Shown here one piece after another: positions 41,512-50,727 of a DNA stretch of 64,000 nt (position 1 is its first letter; each line of letters begins with the position of its first letter). The translations under genes were made by a program, and so were the position numbers. The notes below the pieces were generated by a model, which was given only the letters and a program-made list of their open reading frames with translations, made no database searches and was not told where the DNA came from. Origin of the DNA: Bradyrhizobium ivorense (GTDB lineage: Bacteria > Pseudomonadota > Alphaproteobacteria > Rhizobiales > Xanthobacteraceae); NCBI RefSeq assembly GCF_900696085.1, contig NZ_CAADFC020000004.1, positions 744,001-808,000 of the forward strand. Direction: 5' to 3'.

Positions 41512-42846
41512 TCAGAACTGGATCACCTTGACGCCGGCAATATACAGTCTGGCGGGAAAGGCGCCGGGATCGCTCGGCTCCCCCGCCGGACCGCCGACGG
41601 CAACATCCATCAACATGTACCAAGGCCCGGCGCCGACCAGGTTCGGCATGGCGCAATACGGCTTGTCGTTGAAGTAGTAGACGATCTGTTGCTTCCCGAT
41701 CAGGCAGCCGAAGCGGTTGAACCGGGAAAACAGGGTGGCGCCGTCTTCCACCAGCCCCAGCGGCATCGCCGCGCCGCGGGCGTCGGGTCCCTTTTCGCCC
41801 TTCCAGTGAATGCTGGAGAATATGACGTCGTCCCGATACTGCGGCGACGCGGTGATGTAGGCCTCGAGAATGTCGATCTCAGGCGGCCAGCCGGGGGCGA
41901 CGGGCAGCAGCCATAGCCCCGGCCAACTGCCCGGGACCTTCATCATTCTGATATCGAACTCGACGTAGCTATCGATGGTGATGCGGTTGAAGAGAGTCCG
42001 CGACGTCACTATCGCAGCAGAGAATCGGAACGGCGTTTCCTTCCGCCAACCCGGCGCCAGTTTTCCGCCCTGTCCATCCGACAGCCCCTCGTCGTGATAT
42101 TCGGCCTGGATGAAGCGGCAGCCCGTTGCCGGATCTATTCCCCACACCGTCGTTTCCGGGTTGAGTGCCGGATCGGCATAGTAACCCAATTCCCTGTTGC
42201 CGTCCTGGCGGCGTCCGGTGGCAAGACGGCTTTGCCAGCATGGCGCGCCGCTGGGCGAATGTCCGTCATCGCTAGCGAAATCGCGATCGAGCAGACGATC
42301 CGAAAATATCACCGAGCCGTGCGAAGGCAGCGGCGGCAGCGCCACCTCGTCATTCGCATACGCGGTGGCGATCGAGGGTTGCTCGCTCGATCTCACCTCG
42401 CCGGCGGTGTGGGCAAAGCCGAACAGCGGATATCCGTAGTCCGATATCTGGAGAATGATTGACTTGCCTGCCTCGAGCGGCCGCACAAGGGGGATTCTCA
42501 CCAGTTTGACCTGCTCGCCCGGCTGAAACACCAGAAAGCCGCGAGCCACGACGAAGTCGGCGCCAGCCGTCGCCGTGCCCGGCAACACCCCGATCGTTCC
42601 GTTGCCGTTGAGCGTCTCATATTCCAGCACGATGGTGCAGGTGGTCGGCGCCGTGAGCTTGACCGGCACTTCCGCCCAGAGTTCGGCGGATCCGACAGTG
42701 GTGTCCACCACGGTGATGGTGGCGTCGCCAAACGACAAGACGCCGTCTGCTGCGGCCGCTGTGTCGAAAACCGTGAGCGGGCCGATGGCCGTCAATGCAA
42801 GTCCGACCGAGCCCTTGAGCAGCGTCCTTCGCGTCGCGCGCATCAT
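41512..42846 (-). CDS. Tat-exported GH16 protein with Calx-beta-like domain
   Basis: A 444-residue protein with a twin-arginine signal (ATRRTLLKGSVGLALTAIGPL, about 1-34). A beta-sandwich follows (about 35-165: SFGDATITVVDTT...TAGADFVVARGFLVFQPGEQVK) that resembles Calx-beta repeats, which bind calcium. The C-terminal GH16 jellyroll has EIDILEA (E323, D325, E328) and SWPGLWLLP. The combination of Tat export, Calx-beta and GH16 differs from the other two GH16 proteins in the window. It probably acts on the local polymer outside the cytoplasm. The first of two tandem ATGs is used; the GT2 gene ends eight bases upstream. Confidence 0.85.
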   Translation of the reverse strand: MMRATRRTLLKGSVGLALTAIGPLTVFDTAAAADGVLSFGDATITVVDTTVGSAELWAEVPVKLTAPTTCTIVLEYETLNGNGTIGVLPGTATAGADFVVARGFLVFQPGEQVKLVRIPLVRPLEAGKSIILQISDYGYPLFGFAHTAGEVRSSEQPSIATAYANDEVALPPLPSHGSVIFSDRLLDRDFASDDGHSPSGAPCWQSRLATGRRQDGNRELGYYADPALNPETTVWGIDPATGCRFIQAEYHDEGLSDGQGGKLAPGWRKETPFRFSAAIVTSRTLFNRITIDSYVEFDIRMMKVPGSWPGLWLLPVAPGWPPEIDILEAYITASPQYRDDVIFSSIHWKGEKGPDARGAAMPLGLVEDGATLFSRFNRFGCLIGKQQIVYYFNDKPYCAMPNLVGAGPWYMLMDVAVGGPAGEPSDPGAFPARLYIAGVKVIQF

Positions 42847-42853
42847 CTCGGCT

Positions 42854-43909
42854 TCACCGGCTCCTTGTCTCCCAAAGGCGGCGCCCGGACGAGAACCCAA
42901 AGGACACGAGAGCTTGCACTGCCAGCGCGGCAAGGCCGAACGGGAGGGCCAGTGCTAGCGCGCCAAATTTGCGTTTGGCGATGGCGTATTGGCCAGCCGT
43001 GCGCAGCTCGGTCCGCAAGGTACGAAGCCCTTGCCAGTCGCGCCGGCGCCAGGTCGAGCTGAGCCAGCGCAGGATGAAGGTCGTGCGGGTATCGGGCCGC
43101 AGGATATACTTGGCATAAAAGCTGCCGCGGCCGCGATCATACGAGTTGAGCAGCGCCGGCACGTCCGCATCGACGCGGCCATGATCGTGCTGCACGGTGG
43201 GGCGGGGGTCGAAGCAGGCGTCGAATCCGGCCCACAGCACCGCGGTCACCGCATCAATGTCCTCGCAGGGAAAGCGCGTGCCCGCGCCGAGATCGGGATC
43301 GATGCCGCCGATCGCCTGCAGCGCCTCGCGCCGAAATGCAAGATTTGCACCTTGCAGCGTCCCCGCCCTGACAAAAGTCCGCTTGGGGTAGACCCGCGGC
43401 GCTGTGCTTTCCTCGATCGTGATCCTGGCGTGGTTCGGATTGTGGAGCAGGATGCGGCCTCCGATCACGCCCGCGCCGGGATGATCGGCAAACGCCGCGA
43501 GGATCGCATCAACATAGTCGGGCGCAGGATAGCAGTCGTCGTCAGTAAAGGCGACAATTCTGCCACGGGCGTTTTCCCAGCCGAGATTGCGGGCAGCGCC
43601 GAGTCCGATCCGCTCGCACAGGGTCTGTCTCGACACCGGGTCGTTGGCGAATGCGCGCTGCAGCACGGCCGCTGTATCGTCGGTGGACGCGTTGTCGACC
43701 CAGATTACCTCGTAGGCCTTATCGGTGCGTAACGCCTGCAGGGCGCCCAGCGTCCCCGACAGACGGCGCGCACGGTTGCGCGTGCAGATGACGATCGATA
43801 CGTCGATCTCTCTGGTTGGATCGGTGTCCGCAATCGGGTCCTGCGCCCGTCGCGGGGCAGGGAGGCTGACCTCGATAGTGTCGGAAGCGGTCCCGCTACA
43901 GACTGGCAT
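42854..43909 (-). CDS. Glycosyltransferase family 2
   Basis: A 351-residue GT-A enzyme with VSIVICTRNRARRLSGTL, VIWVDNASTDDT, GLGAARNLGW and the metal-binding FTDDDCYPAPDY. Then come EDIDAVTAVLWAGF, HDHGRVDAD and YDRGRGSFYAKYIL, placing it in the same subfamily as 39746. A C-terminal hydrophobic stretch (LALALPFGLAALAVQALVSFGF) anchors it to the membrane. The start overlaps the end of the FkbM gene by 14 bases. A longer frame to 44224 lies over that gene and is not used. Confidence 0.85.
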   Translation of the reverse strand: MPVCSGTASDTIEVSLPAPRRAQDPIADTDPTREIDVSIVICTRNRARRLSGTLGALQALRTDKAYEVIWVDNASTDDTAAVLQRAFANDPVSRQTLCERIGLGAARNLGWENARGRIVAFTDDDCYPAPDYVDAILAAFADHPGAGVIGGRILLHNPNHARITIEESTAPRVYPKRTFVRAGTLQGANLAFRREALQAIGGIDPDLGAGTRFPCEDIDAVTAVLWAGFDACFDPRPTVQHDHGRVDADVPALLNSYDRGRGSFYAKYILRPDTRTTFILRWLSSTWRRRDWQGLRTLRTELRTAGQYAIAKRKFGALALALPFGLAALAVQALVSFGFSSGRRLWETRSR

Positions 43910-44723
43910 GTGTATCGTACCATCCGGGCAGCGAACCGCGGTGACCTGTGCCGAGCTTGTAGACCGCCTTGAACGGCAAGGCCAAAACGGGAAACTTGGC
44001 GAGCAGGGAGTCGTCGCCGAAGTAGCGATAATCCCGGAATATCGATTGGTAGCGGCGGATGATGCCGTCAAAGTCCAACCATTGACTGCCGAGGTCATCG
44101 CCAAACGGACCGGAAGCGCCGCCCTCGAAGACATGCGCGACATTTGAGCCGTCGAGCGCCGTGGTGTCGACCCGCGATCCAGGAATTCGCTGCTGCTGCA
44201 CTGCCTTGAACTTCCGATAGCCAAGGTCGCGCAAGAGGCCGAGCTGGATCTCCACCTCGTCGAAGTCGACCTTGTCGGATTCGACCGAGATGTATTGAGG
44301 GCGATTGGGTTGCTGCTTCAGTTCCTCCAACACCAGATGATCGGCGCCCTCGACGTCGACCTTGAGAAAATACGGCACGCCGCAGGAGCGGTAGACATCG
44401 GCAACGTCGACGCGAGGCAGCACGACGCATTCGCTCTTGTGGCCCAGTTTCTCGGTGCGCTCGGCTCTGTTCCTGTTGATGGTGGAGAGGACGGAGTCCG
44501 AATTCATGTAGAAAGGGATGGCGGGTCCCTCGGACGCCGGTGCGATGGCGCCCTCGATGATCCGCAACTGCCCGTTCGCGACCTCGTTGCGAAATCGCGA
44601 ACGGCAATGCTGCACGAGCTCCGGATTGGCCTCTATCCCAAGAACCTTGAAGCCCTTCTTGAGATAAAAGGCGGCATCCTCGCCCTTGTGCAGGCCAACG
44701 TCGTAAATCAGGTCTGCAATCAT
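43896..44723 (-). CDS. FkbM-family SAM-dependent methyltransferase
   Basis: A 275-residue Rossmann methyltransferase of the FkbM group. It starts with IYDVGLHKGEDAAFYLKKGFKVLGIEANPE (split motif I/II with the acidic residue at the end of strand 2). VPYFLKVDVEGADHLVLEEL is the FkbM signature, followed by YISVES. It is expected to O-methylate a sugar hydroxyl of the polysaccharide; 4-O-methyl-galactose is known from Bradyrhizobium exopolysaccharide. The C-terminal 60 residues are specific to this subgroup. It sits between GT2 and epimerase genes on the same strand. Confidence 0.85.
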   Translation of the reverse strand: MIADLIYDVGLHKGEDAAFYLKKGFKVLGIEANPELVQHCRSRFRNEVANGQLRIIEGAIAPASEGPAIPFYMNSDSVLSTINRNRAERTEKLGHKSECVVLPRVDVADVYRSCGVPYFLKVDVEGADHLVLEELKQQPNRPQYISVESDKVDFDEVEIQLGLLRDLGYRKFKAVQQQRIPGSRVDTTALDGSNVAHVFEGGASGPFGDDLGSQWLDFDGIIRRYQSIFRDYRYFGDDSLLAKFPVLALPFKAVYKLGTGHRGSLPGWYDTHASL

Positions 44724-44827
44724 TGCGAAGCTCCTATCGGTTGCCCATCAAGTCTTCAAAATGATTGTTGGCCCAGCTCCGCGCGAACGTTCTCCTGTCT
44801 CGTGAGCCCGGCCGGTCGGGCCGCCCG

Positions 44828-45820
44828 TCAGGCGGCGGCCCTGATATTGCTGCGGACCTGGCGTTCGATCCATTCATAGGTCTTCTCCAGACCGGAACGG
44901 AGTGTCGCGGACGGCTTCCAACCGAGCTTCTGGCCAATCAGACGGTTGTCCGAGTTGCGGCCGCGCACGCCGAGCGGACCCGGAATGTGCTTCTTGATCA
45001 CCTTCTTCCCGGCGATGTCGGACACCAGATCGACAAGCTGGTTGATTGTGACCATCTCCTCCGAGCCGACATTGACCGGACCTTCGAAGTCCGACCGGGT
45101 CAGGCGAATGGTGCCTTCCAGGCACTCATCGATATAGAGGAACGAGCGCGTCTGGGTGCCGTCGCCCCAGATCTCGACCTCGCCATGACTGGCGGCCTGG
45201 GCAACCTTGCGACACACCGCGGCGGGCGCCTTCTCCTTGCCACCCTCCCAGGTGCCCTCGGGCCCGAAGATGTTGTGATAGCGCGCGACGCGGTTCCGCA
45301 TGCCATGGTTGCGGTTGTAGGCGAGATATAATCTCTCCGAAAACAGCTTTTCCCAGCCATATTCGCTGTCGGGCGCTGCCGGATAGGCCGAATCTTCGGC
45401 GCAATTCGGATTGTCGGGGTCCTTCTGGTTATATTCCGGATACATGCAGGCCGACGACGAATAGAACATGCCGCGCACGTTCCGCTTCTGGCAGGCATCG
45501 AGCATGTTGAGGTTGATGGTTGCCGAATTATGCATCACGTCGGCATCATGTTCGCCGGTGAAGATGTAGCCGGCGCCGCCCATGTCGGCCGCGAGCTGAT
45601 AGACCTCGTCGAACTTGCGATCGGTGATCTGTCTGCAGAAACTCTGGTCGCGAAGATCGCCAACTACGAAATCATCCGCCTCAGTCTCCGCGAATGGTGG
45701 AAATTTCAGGTCGACACCGCGCACCCAGAAGCCTTCACGCTTCAGTCGCTTGACCAGGTGCCCGCCAATGAAGCCACCCGCGCCGCAGACGAGCGCGGTG
45801 GACATGTTCTTCGTCGCCAT
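44828..45820 (-). CDS. GDP-mannose 3,5-epimerase-like SDR enzyme
   Basis: A 330-residue extended SDR with GAGGFIG (13-19), SSSACMYP (catalytic Ser and C125) and YGWEK (Y154, K158). QLAADMGGAGYIF and GGKEKAPAAVCRK closely follow the signature segments of plant GDP-mannose 3,5-epimerase, including the Cys and Lys that act as acid/base. The product would be GDP-L-galactose (or GDP-L-gulose). Known bacterial members are few compared with plants. It starts one base into the stop of the upstream GT4 gene (TAATG), hence translational coupling. Confidence 0.85.
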   Translation of the reverse strand: MATKNMSTALVCGAGGFIGGHLVKRLKREGFWVRGVDLKFPPFAETEADDFVVGDLRDQSFCRQITDRKFDEVYQLAADMGGAGYIFTGEHDADVMHNSATINLNMLDACQKRNVRGMFYSSSACMYPEYNQKDPDNPNCAEDSAYPAAPDSEYGWEKLFSERLYLAYNRNHGMRNRVARYHNIFGPEGTWEGGKEKAPAAVCRKVAQAASHGEVEIWGDGTQTRSFLYIDECLEGTIRLTRSDFEGPVNVGSEEMVTINQLVDLVSDIAGKKVIKKHIPGPLGVRGRNSDNRLIGQKLGWKPSATLRSGLEKTYEWIERQVRSNIRAAA

Positions 45821-47034
45821 TAGATTTTCCTTTCCACAGTTCCCGAACCGATTGCATAGTCAAATACTGTTTCAAATCGGTCCGTCACCGATTTGATGTC
45901 GTAGTTTTCGAGCGCAAACGACCTTGCTTTGGCGGCTGCATCTGCTCTCAAGACTTCATCATCGAGAAGCCGCAACGCCGCTTCCAGGAAGGCCGCCTGA
46001 TCCACGGGATCGACGACTAATCCGGCGCCATTGCGGCGAACCAGATCGGAAGCGAGATTTTCCTGCGGCGCGGCAAGCAGCACTGGACGTCCGGCGCAGA
46101 AATAGGATTGCACCTTTGAGGGCACTGAGAATATTCCTGCCTCCGGTTCGATCGTCGCAACCGCGACGTCGGCGGTAGCGAGCACCATCGGGAGATCCTC
46201 GAAAGGTTGCAGCGGCAGCAGGACGAGATTGTCCAGTCCGAGCTCGGCCTTGGCCTGCTCGAGATGGGTGACGCCAACGCCCTGGCTGACGGTCACGACA
46301 TTGGCGCGCCCTTTCACCATCTTGGCGAGTTGCACCAACAGATCGGGATTGTGCTTCAGCCCGAGCGTTCCCGAATAGAGAAAGTTGAACGAATCGTGCA
46401 GCCCGTGACGGCGGGCCCAGGCGTTGTCCTTGGGGTGAGGTGCGATGTCATTCAACGCACCCCAGTTCTCGATCACAAAGACGTTGTCTTCGGTGCCGGT
46501 CCACTTGCTTGCAAGCGGCGAGAACGCGTTTGTGATAACGACGACCGCATCGGAACTCTGAAACTGGCGTCGCTCAAGAAACCGATAGTAGGCTCCGACC
46601 ATGGCACCGGGCGGCCCCAGCTTCTTGCGCAACAGCTGCGAGACGGCAACGCTGTAGAAGTCCTGAACCCAGAACACGAACTTCGAGCCGGTCTGCTTGC
46701 ACGCGTTGACGATGGCCGATTGCGCTTCCGTCGGCGTATTGCCCGATATCACGATGTCCGGCTTGTCCGAATGCACCAATTTCGCAACCGCCTTGCCGTA
46801 GGCGACGTCGTCGAATCGGCGGCGAACGAAAGACGCCTTGTCGTAGGGACGTGACAGCTTGACGCCGGTAAAGGAGAGATGGGCGGGATCGGCAGCCGAT
46901 CTCGCCAGCTTGCCTTTTGGGCCGAGATCGCCGTGGAAGTAGGCATGGCTGACTTCATGCCCCCGGAAAGCCAGTTCGCGGCTGAGATCGACCTGGAACG
47001 GGTGGCCCGCGTAGTCGTGCACAAAGATCTTCAC
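45820..47034 (-). CDS. Glycosyltransferase family 4 (WbuB-like)
   Basis: A 404-residue GT-B enzyme: MKIFVHDYAGHPFQVDLSREL at the N-terminus, FWVQDFYSVAVSQLL in the acceptor domain, and FLYSGTLGLKHNPDLLVQLA at the start of the donor domain. VATIEPEAGIFSVPSKVQSYFCAGRPVLLA carries the E-x7-E-like nucleotide-sugar site (SVPSKV.SY). It resembles WbuB fucosyl/fucosamine transferases. Coupled to the GDP-mannose epimerase gene by a one-base overlap, it may use the GDP-L-sugar made there (inference). Confidence 0.87.
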   Translation of the reverse strand: MKIFVHDYAGHPFQVDLSRELAFRGHEVSHAYFHGDLGPKGKLARSAADPAHLSFTGVKLSRPYDKASFVRRRFDDVAYGKAVAKLVHSDKPDIVISGNTPTEAQSAIVNACKQTGSKFVFWVQDFYSVAVSQLLRKKLGPPGAMVGAYYRFLERRQFQSSDAVVVITNAFSPLASKWTGTEDNVFVIENWGALNDIAPHPKDNAWARRHGLHDSFNFLYSGTLGLKHNPDLLVQLAKMVKGRANVVTVSQGVGVTHLEQAKAELGLDNLVLLPLQPFEDLPMVLATADVAVATIEPEAGIFSVPSKVQSYFCAGRPVLLAAPQENLASDLVRRNGAGLVVDPVDQAAFLEAALRLLDDEVLRADAAAKARSFALENYDIKSVTDRFETVFDYAIGSGTVERKI

Positions 47035-47531
47035 AACCGCACCGCCAATCCCGCAACCGGCACGTGACCGTCACTAAGATGCTCGCAGCGCAGGATCGTT
47101 CGACGCATGTCGGTGGATCGAAGCTGTCTGTCGTCGGTTTGCATTATCCTCAATTTCGAACCTTGTTGAACGCGACGCAACCTGGCGTGCCTGTGGGCTT
47201 CATGTTTCGGAGGCACTCTGCTCGAATACTCGACAACAGCTGAGTGAGGCATGATCGCGGCTTCTATTCGACGACTAAGAAGATCTTGTGTCGGTGTGAA
47301 TTCAAAATCGATGCCAAGTGACGGCAACGGCGAGCGACCGCAACACGCGTGCTCAAAATTCGTCGAGGCATGCGTCCTTGCCTCAAAGCGGCCACATAAG
47401 GAGTGCCTACGCGTCGGTGGCTTGATCCCGCGTTCGCGCCGCACATTATATCGTCTTGCTCTCGTCGCCCGGTTGCACTGAGGTTGACGCGTGCAGTGCG
47501 CCTTTCGAATAGATCGTTCCTTGGGGGTCCT
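47035..47531. other. Divergent intergenic region
   Basis: About 500 bp between the GT4 gene (minus) and a secreted-protein gene (plus). It includes GCGGCCACATA at 47388-47398 (see 26571). No gene is supported. Promoters for both directions are expected. Confidence 0.4.
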
Positions 47532-47921
47532 ATGTCATCTAGGTGCGTTGTTGTGGCCCTGGCCGGATGGCTGGCTGGATGTCATGCAGCCTTCGCTGAT
47601 CCCATGACGCTGGATTTCTCCTGGGGGGGAGAGAAGGGTTGCGTCTCGCTGTTCCCGAATCCGGAGTTTCATCTCCGCAATGTTCCCGCAGGTGCCAAGC
47701 GCCTGTCGCTGACGCTGACTAAGGGCGCCAGGGAGATGGGCGGGCAGGAATTACCCATTCCCCAGAATGGCATATTGCCGTCTGGAACCTTTCGAACTTT
47801 CGCACCGTGCAACCCGGGCGTGTACCAATGGACGGCGCAGGCCAAGTCGGCGACCGGAGAGGTTTTGTCCGAGGCGCGCAAGGCGCGCTACTATCCCTCG
47901 GATGAGCTTGCACAGCACTAA
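47532..47921 (+). CDS. Secreted hypothetical protein
   Basis: A 129-residue protein with a signal peptide (CVVVALAGWLAGCHAAFA, cleavage near residue 22). LAGC could be a lipobox, making it a lipoprotein. The mature domain (MTLDFSWGG, FPNPEFHLRNVPAGAKRLSLTLTK, QWTAQAKSATGEVL) has a beta-rich look with a faint resemblance to phosphatidylethanolamine-binding proteins; I do not claim that family. GGGGGT precedes the ATG. Function unknown. Confidence 0.65.
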   Translation: MSSRCVVVALAGWLAGCHAAFADPMTLDFSWGGEKGCVSLFPNPEFHLRNVPAGAKRLSLTLTKGAREMGGQELPIPQNGILPSGTFRTFAPCNPGVYQWTAQAKSATGEVLSEARKARYYPSDELAQH

Positions 47922-48567
47922 CCTTGAACTCCCGCGACCGGTCGGATGACATCGCTGGATCGTCGGGAACCGCTCGGGAATGTGCCTGTCGCCATTTTCT
48001 TCACACGCTGGATTGATGCGCTCATGCGCGAGCCGCCACATTGTCGCCGCTTGACGGAACCTGTTGACGGAACTTGTTGACGGAACTTTGCAGCCGCAAT
48101 TGCAGGCGTGAATATGCTCATCCAGAGGCACATGTGTGCGCAGTGATGCGGCAAGCGTGTTGTCGTCGCAACTGACATGGTGGAACTTCGATGGGCGGGC
48201 GCCGACGACATAGCGTGCAGCCCTGCACAATATTCGCGCCGTAAACGCCGCGAATGTGAGCCGGAGTGTCCGTAGTGCATGGTGGCGTGCGTTCATCGTG
48301 AAGAAGCCGCATTTTGAACCGATAGGTTGGCGGTCAACCGGAAACACTGCCGCGCCACATTGAAGGAAAACATTGCGCGACGAGTGATGCCAATCCGATT
48401 TCGGCGGCAGACAATCGAGTTTTTAGCGTGCTCCCAGTTTCCGAAGGCCATGCCGTCATGATGTATGTGCGCGATAGCCTCTCGTCGTTGCGATCGTGTC
48501 GCCGACTTGCATGGCCGATCACCTGTTGCATCAGAAAGCCGAGCTGTTACCACGCCGGAGAGTGGGC
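47922..48567. other. Long leader region of the galE operon
   Basis: About 650 bp without a supported gene. It holds a triple 13-bp tandem repeat (48051-48089) and two GC(C)GCCACATTG-like stretches (48032-48043 and 48349-48362). It must contain the promoter for the galE to ABC exporter operon. Confidence 0.45.
48051..48089 (+). repeat. Three tandem 13-bp repeats
   Basis: TTGACGGAACCTG, TTGACGGAACTTG and TTGACGGAACTTT follow each other without spacing. Each begins with a -35-like TTGAC(G). They may be binding sites for a regulator upstream of galE, or simple slippage products. Confidence 0.85.
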
Positions 48568-49551
48568 ATGACCAGGACAGTACTGGTCACCGGCGGTGCG
48601 GGATATGTGGGCTCCCATTGCTGCAAGGCGTTCGCCAGCGCAGGCTGGAATGTTGTGACGCTCGACAACCTCTCGCGCGGGTGGCGTGACGCGGTGCGTT
48701 GGGGGCCATTGGTGGAATGCGATGTTCGCGATCCACTCGCGGTGCGGGAAGCGCTGGAGACGCACGGGCCGGATCTGGTCGCGCATTTCGCCGCGTTTGC
48801 CTATGTGGGCGAGTCAGTCGAAAATCCGGCGATCTACTACGAGAACAACACCGCCGGCACGCTTGCGCTGCTGAACGCGATGCGTGCAACAGGGTGTCGT
48901 CACATACTGTTCTCCAGCACCTGCGCCAGTTACGGTATCCCCCTGCACGTCCCGATCGATGAAAGTCATCCGCAGGCACCGATCAACCCCTATGGCTGGT
49001 CGAAGATGATCATCGAGCGGATGCTGGAGGATTTTGGTCGGGCTTACGGAATCGGATCGGTGTCCTTGCGCTATTTCAATGCGGCCGGTGCCGATCCTGA
49101 CGGTGAAATTGGCGAGCGGCATGATCCCGAAACTCACGCTATCCCGCTTGCGATCGAAGCTGCGCGCCGTACCGATCGGCCGTTTACGATACTTGGCACG
49201 GATTTTCCGACGGCGGACGGCAGCGCCATCAGGGACTACATCCACGTCAACGATCTGGCGCGAGCCCACGTGCTTGCAGGCGAAATGCTGCTCGAGCGGC
49301 GTGGCACCCATGTGTTCAATCTGGGAACCGGCGTCGGCACCAGCGTGCTTGAATTGATCGAGGCGGTGAAGCGCGCCGCCGGGCGAGAGCCGGTCGTGCG
49401 CCGTGGCGAGCGCCGGGCAGGCGATCCCGCGAGGCTCGTCGCATCGTTCGCGAAGGCCGAGCGAGAGCTCGGCTGGCGGCCGCAGCAATCCGATATCGAC
49501 TTCATCATCAAGACTGCACTTGAGTGGCGAGATCGCCATCCGCCGGCCTGA
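48568..49551 (+). CDS. galE: UDP-glucose 4-epimerase
   Basis: A 327-residue SDR with VTGGAGYVGSH (residues 7-17), the ENN motif YYENNTAGTLALL, SSTCASYG, and NPYGWSKMIIE with the catalytic Tyr/Lys. LRYFNAAGADPDGEIGE is the GalE signature. It interconverts UDP-glucose and UDP-galactose (or the GlcNAc forms) for the glycosyltransferases downstream. GGAGAG precedes the chosen ATG; a longer in-frame start exists at 48496 but adds non-homologous residues. It is first in a tightly packed plus-strand operon (12-base gap to the next gene). A second galE is at 63596. Confidence 0.93.
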   Translation: MTRTVLVTGGAGYVGSHCCKAFASAGWNVVTLDNLSRGWRDAVRWGPLVECDVRDPLAVREALETHGPDLVAHFAAFAYVGESVENPAIYYENNTAGTLALLNAMRATGCRHILFSSTCASYGIPLHVPIDESHPQAPINPYGWSKMIIERMLEDFGRAYGIGSVSLRYFNAAGADPDGEIGERHDPETHAIPLAIEAARRTDRPFTILGTDFPTADGSAIRDYIHVNDLARAHVLAGEMLLERRGTHVFNLGTGVGTSVLELIEAVKRAAGREPVVRRGERRAGDPARLVASFAKAERELGWRPQQSDIDFIIKTALEWRDRHPPA

Positions 49552-49563
49552 CGCAACAACGAC

Positions 49564-50727
49564 ATGACCATGCTCCCTTCTATCGCAGACCTGCCGCTAG
49601 GCGAGGGGGTCACGCATGTCGCGGTGACGTCGCCAGCGGACATTGTCGGAGCTGGATTGCGCGACGGCATGACCGTGTTCTGGCACGGCGACCGACCGAT
49701 CGGTCACGTGCTGATGCATGAGGGATGGCAGATCGGCACGCATATCGATCACATCGACGCCGACTTTATCCCGGCTATCGGGCACGAGCTGCAGAGACAA
49801 GTCAGGCCGACTGTCTCCGCAAGCGTGGTGATCTGTACGCGGGACCGGCCGGATCAACTCGCCGCATGCCTTGCGTCATTGCCACGGCAAAGCTACCGGC
49901 CGCGCGAGATCATCGTTGTCGATAATGCGTCATCGGATCCGCGCACGCACGATGTCGCGTTGGCGGCGGGAGTGATCTACATACGCGAAGACAGGCCTGG
50001 GCTCGATATCGCCCGTAATGCAGGCGTGCTTCGCGCAACCGGCGACATCGTGGCCTTCACCGACGACGATGTCTTGCTTCATCCGAAGTGGCTGGAGCGG
50101 CTGGTGGCGGCATTCGATCGGCCGCAAGTCGCCGCCGTGACCGGGCTCGTCCTTCCGGCAGAACTCGCGACCGAGGCGCAGCGTCACTTCGAGACCTATT
50201 GGGGATTTGGCAAGGGCTATTTGGAGCGCGACTTCGACAGTTCCAGCTTCAAGTCGCATCGCAGGGACGCGTTTCCGGCGTGGGAAATCGGTGCTGGGGC
50301 CAGCATGGCGTTTCGCCGCGACGTGTTCGAGCGGATCGGTTTGTTCGACGAACGTCTCGACGTCGGCCAGGCCGGATGTTCCGGCGATTCGGAATATTGG
50401 TACCGGCTACTCGCAAACGGGTACACCTGCCGCTACGCGCCGTCCTCCGTTGCGTTCCACTCTCATCGACGCACGATCGAGGGGCTCGCGAGCCAGATCT
50501 TTTACTACATGCGGGGCCATGTCGCGGCGCTGCTGGTCCAACATGAGCGAACAGCTCTCCAGGGGAACCGGGTGCGTGCGTATCTGTATCTTCCGACATG
50601 GTATGCTTACCGACTGCTTCGCAGGGCGATCGGTCGCAAGCGTATCGCCGACCGTTTCCTCAAGGAGGAGATCGCCGGCTGTGCGTCAGGATTCCGCTTC
50701 TATCACGGCAAGGGGAAGCGCGAATGA
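49564..50727 (+). CDS. Glycosyltransferase family 2 with extra N-terminal domain
   Basis: A 387-residue protein. Residues 1-80 form a small beta-rich domain (VTHVAVTSPADIVGAGLRDG, VFWHGDRPIGHV) not normal for GT2. The GT-A core follows with SVVICTRDRPDQLAACLASL, VVDNASSDP, PGLDIARNAGVL and FTDDDVLLHPKW. GDSEYWYRLLANGY is the acceptor-side motif. The C-terminus is basic (RRAIGRKRIADRF). Its stop overlaps the next gene (ATGA). Confidence 0.87.
   Translation: MTMLPSIADLPLGEGVTHVAVTSPADIVGAGLRDGMTVFWHGDRPIGHVLMHEGWQIGTHIDHIDADFIPAIGHELQRQVRPTVSASVVICTRDRPDQLAACLASLPRQSYRPREIIVVDNASSDPRTHDVALAAGVIYIREDRPGLDIARNAGVLRATGDIVAFTDDDVLLHPKWLERLVAAFDRPQVAAVTGLVLPAELATEAQRHFETYWGFGKGYLERDFDSSSFKSHRRDAFPAWEIGAGASMAFRRDVFERIGLFDERLDVGQAGCSGDSEYWYRLLANGYTCRYAPSSVAFHSHRRTIEGLASQIFYYMRGHVAALLVQHERTALQGNRVRAYLYLPTWYAYRLLRRAIGRKRIADRFLKEEIAGCASGFRFYHGKGKRE

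Noticed and set aside
43910..44224. N-terminal extension of the GT2 gene at 42854
   Set aside because: It would lie over the end of the FkbM methyltransferase gene, which has an intact signature in another frame.
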